Source: Sphagnum compactum (Eukaryota > Bryophyta > Sphagnopsida > Sphagnales). Taken from it: a stretch of 64,000 nucleotides of DNA. Numbering within the stretch: position 1 is the stretch's first letter; the number at the start of each line of letters is the position of its first letter. Both the position numbers and the translations under genes were made by a program. This document shows, in pieces, positions 1 to 12,547 of the stretch. The notes below the pieces were generated by a model, which made no database searches, had not been told where the DNA came from, and was given only the letters and a program-made list of their open reading frames with translations. The stretch lies in contig OZ234499.1 of NCBI GenBank assembly GCA_965153455.1, positions 7,140,515 to 7,204,514 of the forward strand. Reading direction: 5' to 3'.

Positions 1-3000
1 AATGCACGCATGAATAGTAAAAATAATGTTGCATGATTTTACTAGTTGCATTGCATCACATGTTGCATTTTTTCCCTTTGAGTTTGGAAATCATGATGCA
101 AGTTGATAGTACCTAATCTAAGGTACGCAAAGATCAGATACCATCAACTCACACCATGATCTCTAAGCTCAAACAAAAAGTTTGGTACATATCATAATAT
201 TTATTTTTCATTGGGCCTTACATTTGTTCACACAATAAGTAGATTGAAAAAAAACCACCTTATAATCAATTTAGTAAGGTAGATATATACAAGGTCCAAC
301 TCCCAACAATCATCAATTAACCTTGGCTTTCATATTTTCTCACTTGCAATGAAACCACAATATGTGAAAATCTTCAAGTCCATTTTCCAAAGTTAAAAGT
401 CCAACTAGTTCCAATAGGTCTTAAAAGTCAACCAGGGACACAATGTTCATCTCCACAATTATCAATAAAAAAATTAGTTTGAATTTCCACCATTTCATAT
501 TGTAGCTTGTTTTCTGTTTTTTACTTCAACATTGACATCCTATACATGATCCATATTTGACCAATTTTCGGATATACTTTGAAATAAACTTTTGATGTTG
601 TTTTTTCAACCGATATAGGATGTGAGAAAATATTAACTTTGTTGAACTAGTCTACAATGTCAATTAACTTGAATTCACCTACACTTAGTGAGACCTTGGA
701 AAAATTTACCCATGTCACACCACACTTTGGATGATTTATAGATTCAAACCACTAACATATGATCTTGAAAGGATACAATTGCACTTTGTATATTTGATAA
801 TAACATAAATGTATTTAATTTAAATGATATACCACCCAAAAATGGCATGGGCCTATATGTTAATTTATGTGTAGTCTTCAACATAATCATGAAAATCTAA
901 ATCTAGGACATTGATTTTGGTTGATTGATAATCATTGTCTTCCATTAAAAATAATGGAAGCTAAAATTTGAACAAGTGCACAATAGAGGTCATAAGCACC
1001 ATTGCAACTTTGAAAGGGTGCCATTTTAGGTTCATTAGGTTTCATTGCATCCTAATACAATGAGCTACTCCAATTAGAAACAAAATGAACACACATTAGC
1101 AACCCACATAAAAGCTACAATAACTCCAAGTAGTAGCATATAAATCTAAACTAAAGTTAATCATGAACCCCATAGCATATCTAATTGTCATTCCAATTGT
1201 GTATCGTTGTGTAGAAAGGAAAGGTATTCAGACTATAAAAACTTTAAACATATATTCGAACAACTAAGTCAAGGTGAGTTGGCAAGTGATTTTACAACTT
1301 TGTTTAATAAATGCAAGATTAGAGAAAGCATGTTCATCCTCAACACTTTTAAACACCATAACCATGTGAAACTTGACCAACTTAAATTAGTCATAAAGGT
1401 AGTGGTTTAAAATTTTGTTAGATTCAAGTTTCTACCACATGTAGTTGGGTTGCAATCATGGGGAGGTGACATCAAGGAACTAGGCCATGATTTTGCATTG
1501 TCAATTTGAAGAAATAAGATTGTTGGTCAAGCATAATAAGGTCTAGTAATGGCCCCACAATTGTGTTAGGACTCCAGCCTTGGAATGCCCATAGCGCATA
1601 TGAATGATTTCCATGTGCCTTAAAAATGTGACGTTTACCTTTGGAGCCAACTAATACTGAAAATAAATTACACTAGTAGCATTTAGAAACTCCTATATGT
1701 TGTAAAATGCTTCTCCAACTTTATCATCAAACTTGTAATAACTAAAGAACATTGTGCCTTCACAAATTCCACAATAACATTAGTGGTTGAATTGGTGGCA
1801 TGGAGCATGTATAATTTTCTTCCAAAACAAAAAAACAACATATTGAATATGGGTGGCATGTTTCATCCACTAGGTCAAAAATAATATTTCCCAAGGCAAT
1901 ATGTGAAGTGTGGAGGGCAAAACCTCTTATGAAGCTCACAATATATTTGCTTCAACTAGCTTCACAACATAACAAAGTCATAGATGAAAGTTTGTTTCCT
2001 TGAACAATCCCAACACAAATTCCAACATGGGTAGGATGCATGCACAACCAAGCAAGGTCTTTGCATATCGCATAGAAACTCATAGTTGTTTTTTTATAGT
2101 TTATATGTTTAACATTGTTTTGAGCCATCTTTACAACTAAAGTTTGATAAGCAACCAAAATTTTCTTGGATGATGATAACATAGAAATCTGTTGTGTCTT
2201 CACATTTTTCAAAATCTTGTTGCCTTTACATTCTAACAATTCAACAAGTTTAGTCACTTTAAAATGTGGCTTAGGGCTAAGAACATAATAATTGTACATA
2301 TGAGAATAGGGATTCATTTTTGTTATCAAACTCAAACCACTCAAGGTTTGAACATGATCAAAGTTTGTACAGTGTGCCATGGATGCACACCATTGACATA
2401 CGAAACATGTTTTTGTATCAATTAAATAGTGACACCAAATTTCACACCGTAGGAAACAATAACCTTATTTGTTTTAAACAAACCAATTTGTTGGTAATGT
2501 TTGTCTCATTTAAGCCCCCATAATCAACAAGACTCCACACAAATAAGGGATGTCAAGCTAGTTGTCAATAGTGGTTCCATCTACTACCCTTTGCAAGTTG
2601 AATAGAATTGGGATCCTGTTCTATTCATCTACCACATACACTTGGACAAAAAACTAACTTTGATTATCGAATGTAATGATTTCATCACAACTCATTGAGA
2701 TGAAAGTTGATTTTTGAATTGTAATTTTTATAGTTCATAAAATAATGTTGTGCATTGGTCTTGACATTGTCCAACTCATAGAATTAGACTAATGTTTGCA
2801 CATGTTGTGTTCAACTTTCAAAATTGGGAAAAGCTCCTTGAAAGCTTCAAAATCTATCATTGAGTGACCTTGCTTGAGCAATTGCTAGATTGCAATGAAT
2901 TGCACATATTTATTCTTTTCGACCTTTCCTACATTTACAATTTCAGCAAAAATTAGGTCAAACCCTATGGTTGCATACAACTTCTCATTCTTGACATGTG

Positions 3001-6000
3001 CATTAGTAGAATTCAAAAAATATGCAGCAATAATAACTTCACATTGAATTCTAATGCACTTCCTCAACCATGCATCTTTGACTTAAAAATCAAATTTTGA
3101 AACCAATAATTTTTCTCTTCCTTCAATCTTGGAACAAACTTTGCATCTCATCATTCTCATCTTGCCACCCACTCCACAAAATAGTTTTGGTTGGATAAAA
3201 CTTGCAACCCACCAATCTAATTAGTAAACCTTATTGACCTCCCACTTAGTCTTCCTATGCCTCTTCTTTTTCTTTGGTCCATTAGCTATGGTTACAATAG
3301 GATTTCCAGAAAGGATTGTAGCAACTTTGTAATAGACTTCTTCCTTTCTTTTCCAATATACAGTAGCCACATACACAATAGGAAGAGATGATTTAATCAT
3401 GTGTGACAAATAAACATACAAGATAGGTGAAAGAAATTATTCTACCCCATTTGCAAAATTGATGTTCACATGACTACTACTAAGATTGGTTAGGAAAAAG
3501 AATAAACTTGGAGTTCATCAAAGGCTTAATGGGTGCCACAACTTGGAAAAGGGAAAAAAGGTAATGACAATCAATTGTGAGTTTTTTGAGCATTGTAGAT
3601 TCATAGATAATAAAGATGCAAAAAAAAAGAGTAATTTGTGGACACAAATAAATTGATAACTGCATATAAACCTACATTGCATTTAGAAATTAACTTTTGA
3701 CAATTGACAAAGGTTGTGGACCATAGCAAGCATGATGGACATAAAAAAAAATCTAATTTTAACACAACAATACAGAAAAAGAAAAAAAACTTTCAATTGA
3801 TGTGTAAACAAGATATAAGAAGGTGCACTCAAAATTGGGGTACACAAAGGAATGTCCACATCAAAATTACATTGAACTTCATATTTGCTTTGAACTAATA
3901 TAAATTATAAGTTATATATTTTTATTGTCTCATTAGATGGGAGTATACATTAAGGTCAATATAATAAAAAATAATTGTAGTTTTGATGATTAAAAAATGT
4001 CCTTAAGTGTATTTAAACATGACTTAGGAATCATTTTTTATGATTCATTTTCAACAATAGAAATAACAATATTTGTTCAAATTATTTCATATTTTGATCA
4101 CAAAAGAATAAAATATGTTCTATATGATGGAATAAAATTTTAGTATTATTAAAGACCAAAAATTGTGGAATTGAACCTAAAACCTTGAATTTTTTATTAA
4201 AAAGGTTGTGTCAAATAAGGACAATCATATATCTATATATATAATTAGGTTTTGGATTCCAAAGGTTGGAAGGGGGGACATGGATCATGAAAAAATCAAA
4301 TTATAGATTATATATTATTTATAGGATTATTTAAATAAAAATAATGATATAATATATTTACATTATTTTTTATATTATTATATAAATTTCATCCTATGAG
4401 TTGTTGACACATGTTGTTAGTTTAGGCTAGGATAAAAACCTAGTTTAAATCATTAAGTAGGCATTTAGGAAATGCAACCTACATAGGCCACCTAGACTGA
4501 ATATTCCCTAGGTAGTTTAAAGTGGCCTAGGGAATAGTTGGTCAACAAATCACCTTGTCATTTGTGGGTGTTGATCCTTGAACCTTAAGAATGGAAACCA
4601 ATTCCTTTACCAACAAATTACCCAACTTGTTATGAAATTGTGAAGGGTGCATTTTATTTAACCCATGTTTTGTTCTAAATGTTGCACAAATGTCAACTTT
4701 TTTATTTAATATCTTATTGATATTTTGTCCAAATGAAAAAAATTACAATTTATTTATTTTTTGTTTTCAATCATGCACCCATTTATTTTATTTTGAAAAA
4801 ATTAAAATCATTTTAACATAAAAAGAATTTGGATTTCATTGTTTAAAAAAGATTTCATAACCATTTTTTTTAATAAAAAACTCAAGTGCATGATTTATAA
4901 ATGGAAAAAATTATGTGGCTAGCATAATAATAAATACATGATATGTTTCTCAATTTTAAAACTAATATTTGAATCGAAATGGTATTATGAAATTTCAGTA
5001 CTTATAATATTTCAATTTTAATTTTCATATCTTATTGATATTTTGTCCAAACAAAAAAAGAATTCATTCTTAATTAAATTTTCAATGATGAACACACTTC
5101 AAGATTTTAAAAACTTAATTCCTTTTAAAATTGAAACTCATTTTAACAAAAAAAAACTTGAATATCCTTATTTAATAATATTTCAATGACCATTCTTTTG
5201 AAAAAAAACTTAACCACATGATATATTAATGGAAAAGATTATTCAATTAACATTATAATAAATGAAAGATATATCTCCCAAATTTTAAACCAGTATTAAT
5301 TTAAAAATATATTATAAAATTTTGATGTAAAAATATCATAATTTCATTTAAAATTTTTAATTTAAAGAAAATAATATATAATTATAGTTGCATTTACGAC
5401 GACAATCTAAATTCATTTGTTTCATAATCACAAATGTGACTATTAACACTTGCAACTTAGTAACATGTGGGATTATTACATATGTATTGAATTGATTTGG
5501 ACAATAGTCATACCCTAGTCACAAACACATGGTTGAAATGAACAAGATTTCTTTTAGTGTATTTGATGTTTTAAAAAGATCTTGACATTCCAAATGAAAG
5601 ATTGTCATTATAAAATTGTCATGGAGTCTTACATTCCTTATTGGAGTATACTTCAACAAGACATTCAAAATTTGTTCAATTTTTTTTCATCAATTATTTT
5701 TGCACTTATTAATCCTAGGATCAAAGATTTATATCCACCCTTCATTCATTAACTTTCAAAACATTCATTTTGTCTCAAAACATATGAACATAGGACAAGA
5801 TTGTATCATGGTTCCTGTTGCGGTAGGGCAATTATGTATGCACTCAAGGAATGAAAGTTCAAAAAAAATTGAATTCAATATTGATTTATAAACTACAACT
5901 CCGATTCTTTGCAACTATAGTTTCGATTCTTATTGTGCCAATCCAAAGTCTAGACATTAAAGAAGCGATGAACTAAAAAGGTTTGATGCAATGCATCACA

Positions 6001-6771
6001 AGTAGAATAGAAGTGATCAAAGTGGGAACATGGGAGGATTAGCTAGCAAAGTGAAAGATACACACGATTGACATTGTGAAACGGAAATATAAGCTAAAAC
6101 AACATTCATGAAATTTGAAGTTGATCCTTTACTTTGAAGATGCACTCCTATACCTGATTTTATCTTGGAAAAGCCCATGCAACATTTCTCCATTGCACCG
6201 TTGCAAGCATCAAAATATAATTTATTGTTGTATACAACACTATAGTTTACAACTAGAAAATAAAATGAAAAAGGGAGATCAAATGCAAGCTTGCAATGGA
6301 ATGGGATCTCCAAAACAAATGCAAGATTTGTCAAAGTACATCTTGTTGTTCCTACTTGCTCTACTTCAAACCATCAATATACAAGTTGGATGCTTTAAAA
6401 AACAGATCTCATCCTATTAATGTACTCCCACTTAAAAAGTTTCTATCTATATTAATGACAAACTCTGATGCTAAGCTTTCATGATTGCAAGTGATGGAAG
6501 CAAGTTTTCAAAGAGTGGAGCCCTAGCACAACACATTGATTTGGCATCCAATGAAGGCATTTGGTCTATTTGGGTGGCATCTAATATGGATCATCCATTG
6601 GGAGGATGGCTACCTCCCCCCTCCGTGTCCTCAATTTTTGGGCAAATTTTCCAATTCCTAAAGCTCATTTTCCTTAAGTTTATTTGCACCACTTTTTTTT
6701 GGTCACCAAGTGGTGAAAATTCGTGTAAAAAAAAAAAAAAAAAAACTCTAAGCCAAATGGTAATTTTGCTA
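1..6771. other. gene-free AT-rich intergenic DNA
   Basis: No open reading frame here is longer than about 140 codons and none resembles a known domain. Base composition is strongly A/T with many short homopolymers. The longest ORF (minus strand, 1952-2380) has no recognisable motif and looks like chance. The block may be decayed transposon DNA, but I could not identify a family. One internal tandem duplication is listed separately. Confidence 0.6.
4700..5340. repeat. degenerate tandem duplication, about 320 bases per copy
   Basis: Two consecutive segments (about 4700-5020 and 5022-5340) share the same order of words. Each begins with CTTATTGATATTTTGTCCAA, then has a stretch with CATTTTAACA, then a 'cc-A-catgat' block and an aaattttaaaac block. 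Identity is visibly diluted, so the duplication is old. No coding potential is seen. Confidence 0.55.
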
Positions 6772-7098
6772 TCACTATACCTATACACCAAGATAGGTGT
6801 TTGTTTGTTTGTTTGTTCAGATGTGACCATGCCATAAACTTCCCAAATTGTGCCCTCCACTCCACCTTTAGTATTACTAGAAAGCTATAATGAAGCAATG
6901 TGCACAATGTCATTTCACAATTTCCGAACCAATAGAGCAAAAGTTATTGAATTTAGAATGATTTTGTATATAATAATTAATTGAAAAATAAAAAATAAAA
7001 AAAACAAATTAAGCCTGAAATAGTATCGTTGGTATGAGTGACCATAATAAGAGGTTAAATATACTTGGGCCAACAACATAACGGCCGACTAATATAAT
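6772..7098 (+). mobile_element. Helitron-like non-autonomous element, copy A
   Basis: This segment is homologous along its length to 53019-53384. Shared landmarks are 'aagataggtgt', a run of TTTG units, 'gtgacca', 'gaaccaatAgagcaaaagt' and 'ttaaatatacttggg'. It begins A|TC. It ends just after a GGCC...GGCC inverted pair, with CTAA at 7089-7092 followed by T, or CTGA a few bases later. A|TC at the 5' end and CTRR|T at the 3' end are Helitron rules. The 3' boundary is uncertain because copy B ends slightly further on. No Rep/helicase coding sequence is present. Confidence 0.45.
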
Positions 7099-8265
7099 CT
7101 GAACACTATTGATAATTAATCCAAAAAGAATTAAACACAAACCTATGCATCATCTACTTGTTACCTAATCATATGTACAAGTAAATTACAGAGTACTTAG
7201 GCTCATTCAGCAGCAAGGTGCCTAATTTTATATATATATATATATAATTTTAAAATTTTTTTTCATTTACTTTCAACAATAAAAAAATAATAATATTCTA
7301 CGGTTATGCACCATGCTAAACAATGAAGCTTAATGTATGTATCAAATAGTTCTTTTAGATTTTTGGCATGGTAGGTAGTAGGTAGGTATTTCAGAATTAA
7401 ATTTGGCAAATTTAGAAATAATTAATTAGTGTCTAACCAGCCTAGTTACTGCAGTAATTCCAATTCAACACTGCAAAATGCATGGAAATCTGATCTTTGA
7501 ACAAAAGATAGATAAAAAGCAACATAATAAGAAATGAGATTATTGACAATGCATAATAAAACCACCTTTTCAGCACAAAGATAACAACATGACAATGCAA
7601 AAGAAGACACATAGAACACATTTACCTTCTAGAGCAAAGATAATAAAATTGCAAAGACCACTACTAGATTTGCACCCAAGAGAGTCAAAAGCAAAGTCAC
7701 ACAAATAAAGCATATATGCAAAAATGAATATGAGAAGGTGGAGGGGAGGAGGGAGAGAGCCAGTCATTAAAGAAAACCAATTAAACATGAATTTTTTTGG
7801 GCAAAATCCTTTTAAAAACAAAATATTTTGTAAAACAAAACCGTAACAAGAACTATAAAACAAAACTCCTTAGAGTAACCACTTAAACATGAAAAAAAAT
7901 TAAACACCATTTGAAAATGAACAAAAATTTCCAAAAAAAATAAAAATCCTACAAAACAATTAAAAGATTTTGTAAAATAAAAACCCTAACAAGAACTATA
8001 AAACATAAACTCCTTAGAGATAACCACTTAAATGTCAAAAAGAATTAAAATCCATTTAAAAATGAACCAAATTTTCAACAAAAATTACAAATCTTGCCGA
8101 AAAAAAATAATTTAAAAGATTTTGTAAGAACACATACACCCACATAAACACATTTTTCCAATCAAGGATAATAACACTGCAAAAGACAAAACCTAAACAC
8201 ATTTTCAGAGCAAACATAACAACACTACAAAAGGAAGAAGGGAAGAAGAAACAAGGTACACTGAT
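7099..8265. other. gene-free DNA with a two-copy 143-base duplication
   Basis: No gene is seen. A direct duplication lies at about 7816-8125. The words TAACAAGAACTATAAAAC, 'actccttagag' and 'aaccacttaaa' recur about 143 bases apart, and a third partial start follows near 8113. An (AT)n run lies at about 7230-7246. Confidence 0.5.
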
Positions 8266-8470
8266 GGTGTTCAGTCAAAGTCACCCTCTCTTTGGGCCTC
8301 CTTTCACCCCATATCCCCTCTTTGAGTGAGGTCCGCAAAGTAAGGAAATTTGATTAAATCTGGGTGTGAAATGCTGAAACTCAGCATTTAATACACAAGG
8401 TTCGAGGTCATTATAGTAGTTGTACAGGTAGGAGCAGCGAAAATATAAGTAGCAGCACCTTTGCCCACTT
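8266..8470 (+). mobile_element. truncated copy of the TA-flanked GAGTTAT MITE family
   Basis: This piece shares an ordered string of words with the complete elements at 8900-9363 and 24691-25086. They are 'gtcaccct', 'tttgggcctcctttc', 'ccgcaaagtaaggaaat', 'gaaatgctgaaactcagc', 'cacaaggttcgag', and 'gtacaggtaggagc'. Neither terminal inverted repeat is present, so it is a fragment. It lies about 430 bases from a second copy in the opposite orientation. Confidence 0.75.
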
Positions 8471-8899
8471 TGCCCCTTTGCCCACTTTCTTCTTTTTTTT
8501 CACCTTGGCATTGCTAGACATGTTTTAGTTCCATGCCACACATCTTGTGGCACAACAACACTTTGAGGCACATGCTACCTTGGCATGTTACGTGCTCCTT
8601 CGTACACTAACATGGGAGGTTATGGGTGCACAACATGACAATGTGAAGAAAAACAGGGCAAAGGCCTGACTAAGGGGGAAAAGATTGCAGCAGTACTCTT
8701 GTTCTGACTGCATTAACAACTATGGCAAATGTAATGTTAGGGCTCTGAAACTCACTGTGGGCCCATGAACATGTCCAGCATCCATATAATGCCCTGCCCT
8801 GCCCTCCATGAGGATTAAAAATAAATGGAATTGTCTGCTTGTGATTGGTCAACCATAATGATTGGCGCAAGATGAAATTAAAAAAAGTTTCTCACATTA

Positions 8900-9363
8900 G
8901 AGTTATGTGTAGAGTAAGAAAAACACAGCACCAGAACCCTGAGTTTGGTCATACACAGGGTGAGATTAAAAAAAACCTGCAAAAAAGTACATCAGCATTC
9001 AACGGGGGATGAAACTCAGAAAACCATCCATTTTGGTAGTAAACTGAGTTTCATCCTGTCTTTCCTTTTTCCTTTAGCGCCTCCACTGCTGCTACATATA
9101 TTTTCACTGCTCCTAACTGTACAACTACTGTAACTAGTCTCGAACCTTGTGCATTAAATGCTGAGTATCAGCATTTCATACTGAGATTTATTAAAATATC
9201 TTTATTTTAGTCTCGAACCTTGTGCATTAAATGCTGAGTATCAGCATTTCATACTGAGATTTACTAAAATATCTTTATTTTGCAGATACCATTGAAAGAG
9301 GGGATAAGGGGTAAAAGGAGGCCCAAAGATAGGGTGAAGACAGGGTTACTTTACGGACAACTC
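8900..9363 (-). mobile_element. TA-flanked MITE, GAGTTAT family, complete copy
   Basis: The ends are inverted: GAGTTATGTGTAGAG at the left, and a right end whose complement is GAGTTGTCCGTAAAG. Both are bordered by TA (8898-8899 and 9364-9365), the target duplication expected of Tc1/mariner-type (Stowaway-like) MITEs. Relative to the copy at 24691 it lies in reverse orientation. It is about 70 bases longer because of the internal 73-base duplication at 9135-9280. It has no coding capacity. The superfamily is inferred from the TA duplication only. Confidence 0.75.
9135..9280. repeat. 73-base direct duplication inside the MITE
   Basis: The block from TAGTCTCGAACCTTGTGC through 'aaaatatctttatttt' occurs twice back to back with a 73-base period and almost no divergence. 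It therefore arose after the element family and is recent. Confidence 0.85.
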
Positions 9364-9494
9364 TATTATTATTGTGCTCATTTTTTTCACGTTTATGGGT
9401 GGGGATGAGCAAATACTTTACATTGTTTGGAACGTGCAATTGTCATCAGTAGAGGCCCAAATAGGGGGTGTAGCTTAAGGTGAGTACTTTAATG

Positions 9495-9778
9495 TTCACA
9501 GTGAACCAGCACCCACCACTGGACCATCCATTATATGCAGCTGTTATGACTCAGTTTTGGATGAACCTCAAATGAGTTGATATCTAGTTTTGACTGGGTC
9601 ATCCATTTTAGGGTACCAACAAGTAAACCCTAATTTGTAAGCCGGTAGTACACAGCAATTAAGCTAACTATAACCACCATGGTTAGCTAAGAAGTCAGAA
9701 CTCAACAGAAAAAGTGTTTCTTGTCTACATACCATTCATCCTTCAAGGTAAGTTGGTGAGGGCTAATTTACTCTGGCC
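9495..9778. mobile_element. MITE of the CAGTGAAC family, short copy
   Basis: This element shares ends and core with those at 11214-11613 and 32202-32545. Landmarks are an AGTGAAC(C/T)AGCACC end, 'gaacctcaa-tgagtt', ACCACCATGGTTAG and CATCCTTCA. Its right end reads as an imperfect inverted copy of the left (complement GGCCAGAGTAAATTAGC). The exact boundaries and target-site duplication are not resolved. Confidence 0.6.
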
Positions 9779-11213
9779 TTAAAATAGCTCCATCCATACT
9801 GGGCATTTGACTTCCAACAATATTTTTCACATCCAAGATGGCTTGCTTACTATGAAGCATCACCCATAAATGTGAAAAATGGGATCATAGATTGTAGGAT
9901 AGTACTAATAGCAAAATCACATTGATCAATCATTCTATAGGGGCGATCAAGTGCAATTGAATGTTGGATTGTGCATTGCTTTTTTATTGGCCCAAAGCCA
10001 TTTTATAATGACCCAAAGAGGCATAAACTGTAATGTTCTTCATCCAGAAGCATATTGTGCTATGCCGTAATGGAGATGTTTCTTTTAGAGCACTACCCAT
10101 GCTCATTATTTTAGTCTCCATGAATAAATCTCATATCATCCAAGATGGTCAGCTTATTCCTTCCCATGCCCCCTTCTATAGACATGGATTCGCAACTATA
10201 TAAAAGGTGAGAGACTACTAATAGCAAGCCACTTGGACCAATCAATAGTAAGTGATAGAGCATCTCTGTCTGCGCTGAGATGTGGCTGGAAGATTGCTGA
10301 GACCTTAGAAAAATACACAGCTTGCTGACCACTGAAGGAGCACTGGAACCATCTAATTAATAAATAGAGTCAAATCATATTTATTGATTTCTCCCTCTTT
10401 CCGATTGGCTAGAAGGTTCGACTGGTCCATGTGGGTTGCTATTACCTAGTAGTCTCCCCCAAACTTGCCGTCCAAATTTCAGTTTTACTAGTTTGAACCC
10501 CATACCTAATGCACAGGTGTGTGTGTGTATTTGACGGTACATATTACAAAATTACAACTACAAACTACATTTGACACATGCCTGGAGAAGGGCATATCTG
10601 CTTATATACCATGGAAAAGGATTGACAAGTAGAATCATGAAAATATTGACTGAAAAAAATCAATCCCTCAAATTCCACCTTACTTGAATATTTTCATTTT
10701 GAAATTGAACAGGAAGTCTGAAAAACATCTGACAAAATCTGTTCCTTCGTAGTGACCTCGTCTGCCTCCACCTCGGGTAGCCGCTTGGATGTATATGCAA
10801 CACTGCAAACTAAAACTACACAAAAAAAAATTACATCATCAATCCCCTCTCTCCCTTTTCCTCTACACCTCTCCCATATGAGCAACTTCTCCATCCATAA
10901 TTCAGGCTTTTTCTTTGCCCAATCTGACAAGTTGTCAAACACAAATTTGATGCATGTACACACTTACCTCTCAGCAATCAAGTAGATGTGAAAAAATTCA
11001 AATGCAAGATGTGACCACAGAAATGTACATATTGAGTTCTGTTGCATTTGTGAAGGAGATTGCTGCTGCAGCAGGATGGGGAGTCATAGAATACCTTCAG
11101 CTGGACTGGATGACGAGACCGATGGACGGATGAAAAAAGCTTCACGACCACGACGTCCTTTACTATATGTAATTGGTGGGGTTGGGAAAGAAAGTAAGTA
11201 TGTAATTAAAACT
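9779..11213. other. gene-free DNA with fragments of dispersed repeats
   Basis: No gene is recognised. The stretch around 10196-10262 (ACTACTAATAGCAA...CACTTGGACCAATCA) matches the interior of the MITE at 22603-22978, so it is probably a relict copy. At 10488-10491 the motif A|CTAG with 'tttgaacccc' and a decayed TAATGCAC block resembles the 3' end of the Helitron at 18761-19296. No matching 5' end was found, so this is only a hint. Confidence 0.45.
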
Positions 11214-11613
11214 GGCAATAGTGAACTATAGCAGCCACCAGGGCACCATCCACTGGATGCCTTTAATTACTCAGTTGTGGATGAACCTCAACTGAGTTAA
11301 TATTTGTTTTCTCCTTGGTAACCAATTCTGTAGGAAATAGGTCTCATATATAGGTAGATAGGTAGAAAAATAGGTAAGTACTTGGGCAAGTAGATGGTTT
11401 ATACATAGGTAAGGGCTGTTTTTACAACCTAGTAACAACCTGCTTGTGAGTTGTTTGTTAGTAAGTAGGTAGTAAAACCAAAAAAAAAAGGCCAACAACT
11501 GAGCTAACCACCATGGTTAGTTAGGGAGCTGGAACACCCAACAGAAAGCTGCTTCCTGATCACTTACCATCCATCCTTCATGGTTCACCGATTGGTGCTA
11601 GTTCACTGTGGCC
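11214..11613. mobile_element. MITE of the CAGTGAAC family, long copy
   Basis: The left end GGCAATAGTGAACTATAGC and the complement of the right end, GGCCACAGTGAACTAGC, form an imperfect terminal inverted repeat. The interior carries a run of AGGTAGATAGGTAG-type words absent from the 9.5 kb copy but present, inverted, at 32.2-32.5 kb. No coding sequence is seen. ACT borders both ends, but a three-base match is weak evidence for a target duplication. Confidence 0.65.
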
Positions 11614-11735
11614 ACTAAAATTTGGATGTGAGAATTTTGTTTTGCAGAGACACATAGTGAGCACCGCCATTAAAACTTGGATGTAAGAAATATGTTTTGC
11701 AGAGTCAGTCACATACTGAGCACCGCCGGAGATGC
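11614..11735. repeat. two-copy 57-base direct repeat ending in a MITE-like end
   Basis: The words TTGGATGT, 'tgttttgcagag', CACATA and GAGCACCGCC occur twice. The second copy runs into CCGGAGATGCTC|TTA. That matches the right terminus (GGAGATGCTC|TAA) of the PIF/Harbinger-type MITE at 22603-22978, so this may be a fragment of that family. Confidence 0.5.
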
Positions 11736-12095
11736 TCTTAATTGGGTTTAAAGTTACTACTTATTAATCTTGTTGCTAATCCCATTGATTAGGAGCGGGA
11801 CGGGGCAGACTGTGCTCCTTCTGACACTAACCCAGGCTCTCCTCTTCTGCTCCTCCCTCCCTTGCTCCCTTTTCTGTTGTAGCTAACCAGCCAACAAGCA
11901 AGCTCGCTGGTGTACCAGCAGTGCTCTTGGTGCAGCTAGCTCCAAGGTAACCGAGAGAGAGAGAGATTGCTTGCTTGTTTGTTGGGTTTTTTTTCCGAGC
12001 TTTACAGATTTTTCTTTTTTTGGCTTTCTTTTTGTTTATACACTCTTTGCTTTTCTGTTCTCTTTCTCGTGTAACTCTCTGTCGCTGTCTGTCTT

Positions 12096-12144
<49 letters not shown>
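12096..12144 (+). repeat. (CT)n run in the presumed 5' leader of the ATL-type gene
   Basis: About 24 CT units lie some 400 bases upstream of the ATG at 12548. Pyrimidine microsatellites are common in plant promoters and 5' leaders. Apparent long ORFs on both strands here are artefacts of the dinucleotide repeat. Confidence 0.85.
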
Positions 12145-12150
<6 letters not shown>

Positions 12151-12303
12151 CTCTCTGGCATCTCGGGTTCTCATGTGTTTTGTTTTTGCATTTGTTTGTG
12201 TCAGCTCACCCTGCAGTGTTTATGCAACTTTTGTGTTTGTGAGAATGTATGTGAGCAGAATTCTTTGTGCTCGAAGATTTGGTTTTGAAAGAAGCTGCAG
12301 CTC

Positions 12304-12516
12304 ATGGTCATGATGATCATGAGACCATGGCATTGGAAATGCAGCAGTAGTTGTGGGAAGCAGCAGCAGCAGCTGGGTCGACGAGGAAGCGGTTCCGGAG
12401 GACGTACACAGCAGCACCTTAATATACTACGCGTGCGGCGAGCTCAGTCGAAGTTGCAGATAATAAGAAGAAGAGGAGGAGGAGGAGCTGGGAGAACTTG
12501 CAAGAGATTTAAGTGA
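12304..12516 (+). other. possible upstream ORF in the leader of the ATL-type gene
   Basis: An ATG opens a 70-codon frame that stops 31 bases before the proposed main start at 12548. The translation is low complexity (Gln, Gly and Arg runs) with no domain. If the transcript starts further upstream this would act as a uORF. Whether it is transcribed cannot be told from sequence. It is listed only as a candidate regulatory frame. Confidence 0.25.
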
Positions 12517-12547
12517 GTAGCAGCAGTTGTAAGCTTTCTTCAAGACA

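Noticed and set aside
8400-8410. GGTTCGA word suggesting a tRNA B box (also at 10414, 18972, 24838)
   Set aside because: No cloverleaf, A box or acceptor stem is present; three of the four copies are part of the MITE family.
11827-12313. Three overlapping ORFs of 105-115 codons on both strands
   Set aside because: They are translations of the CT/GA microsatellite and its edges (Leu-Ser or Arg-Glu runs) with no other content.
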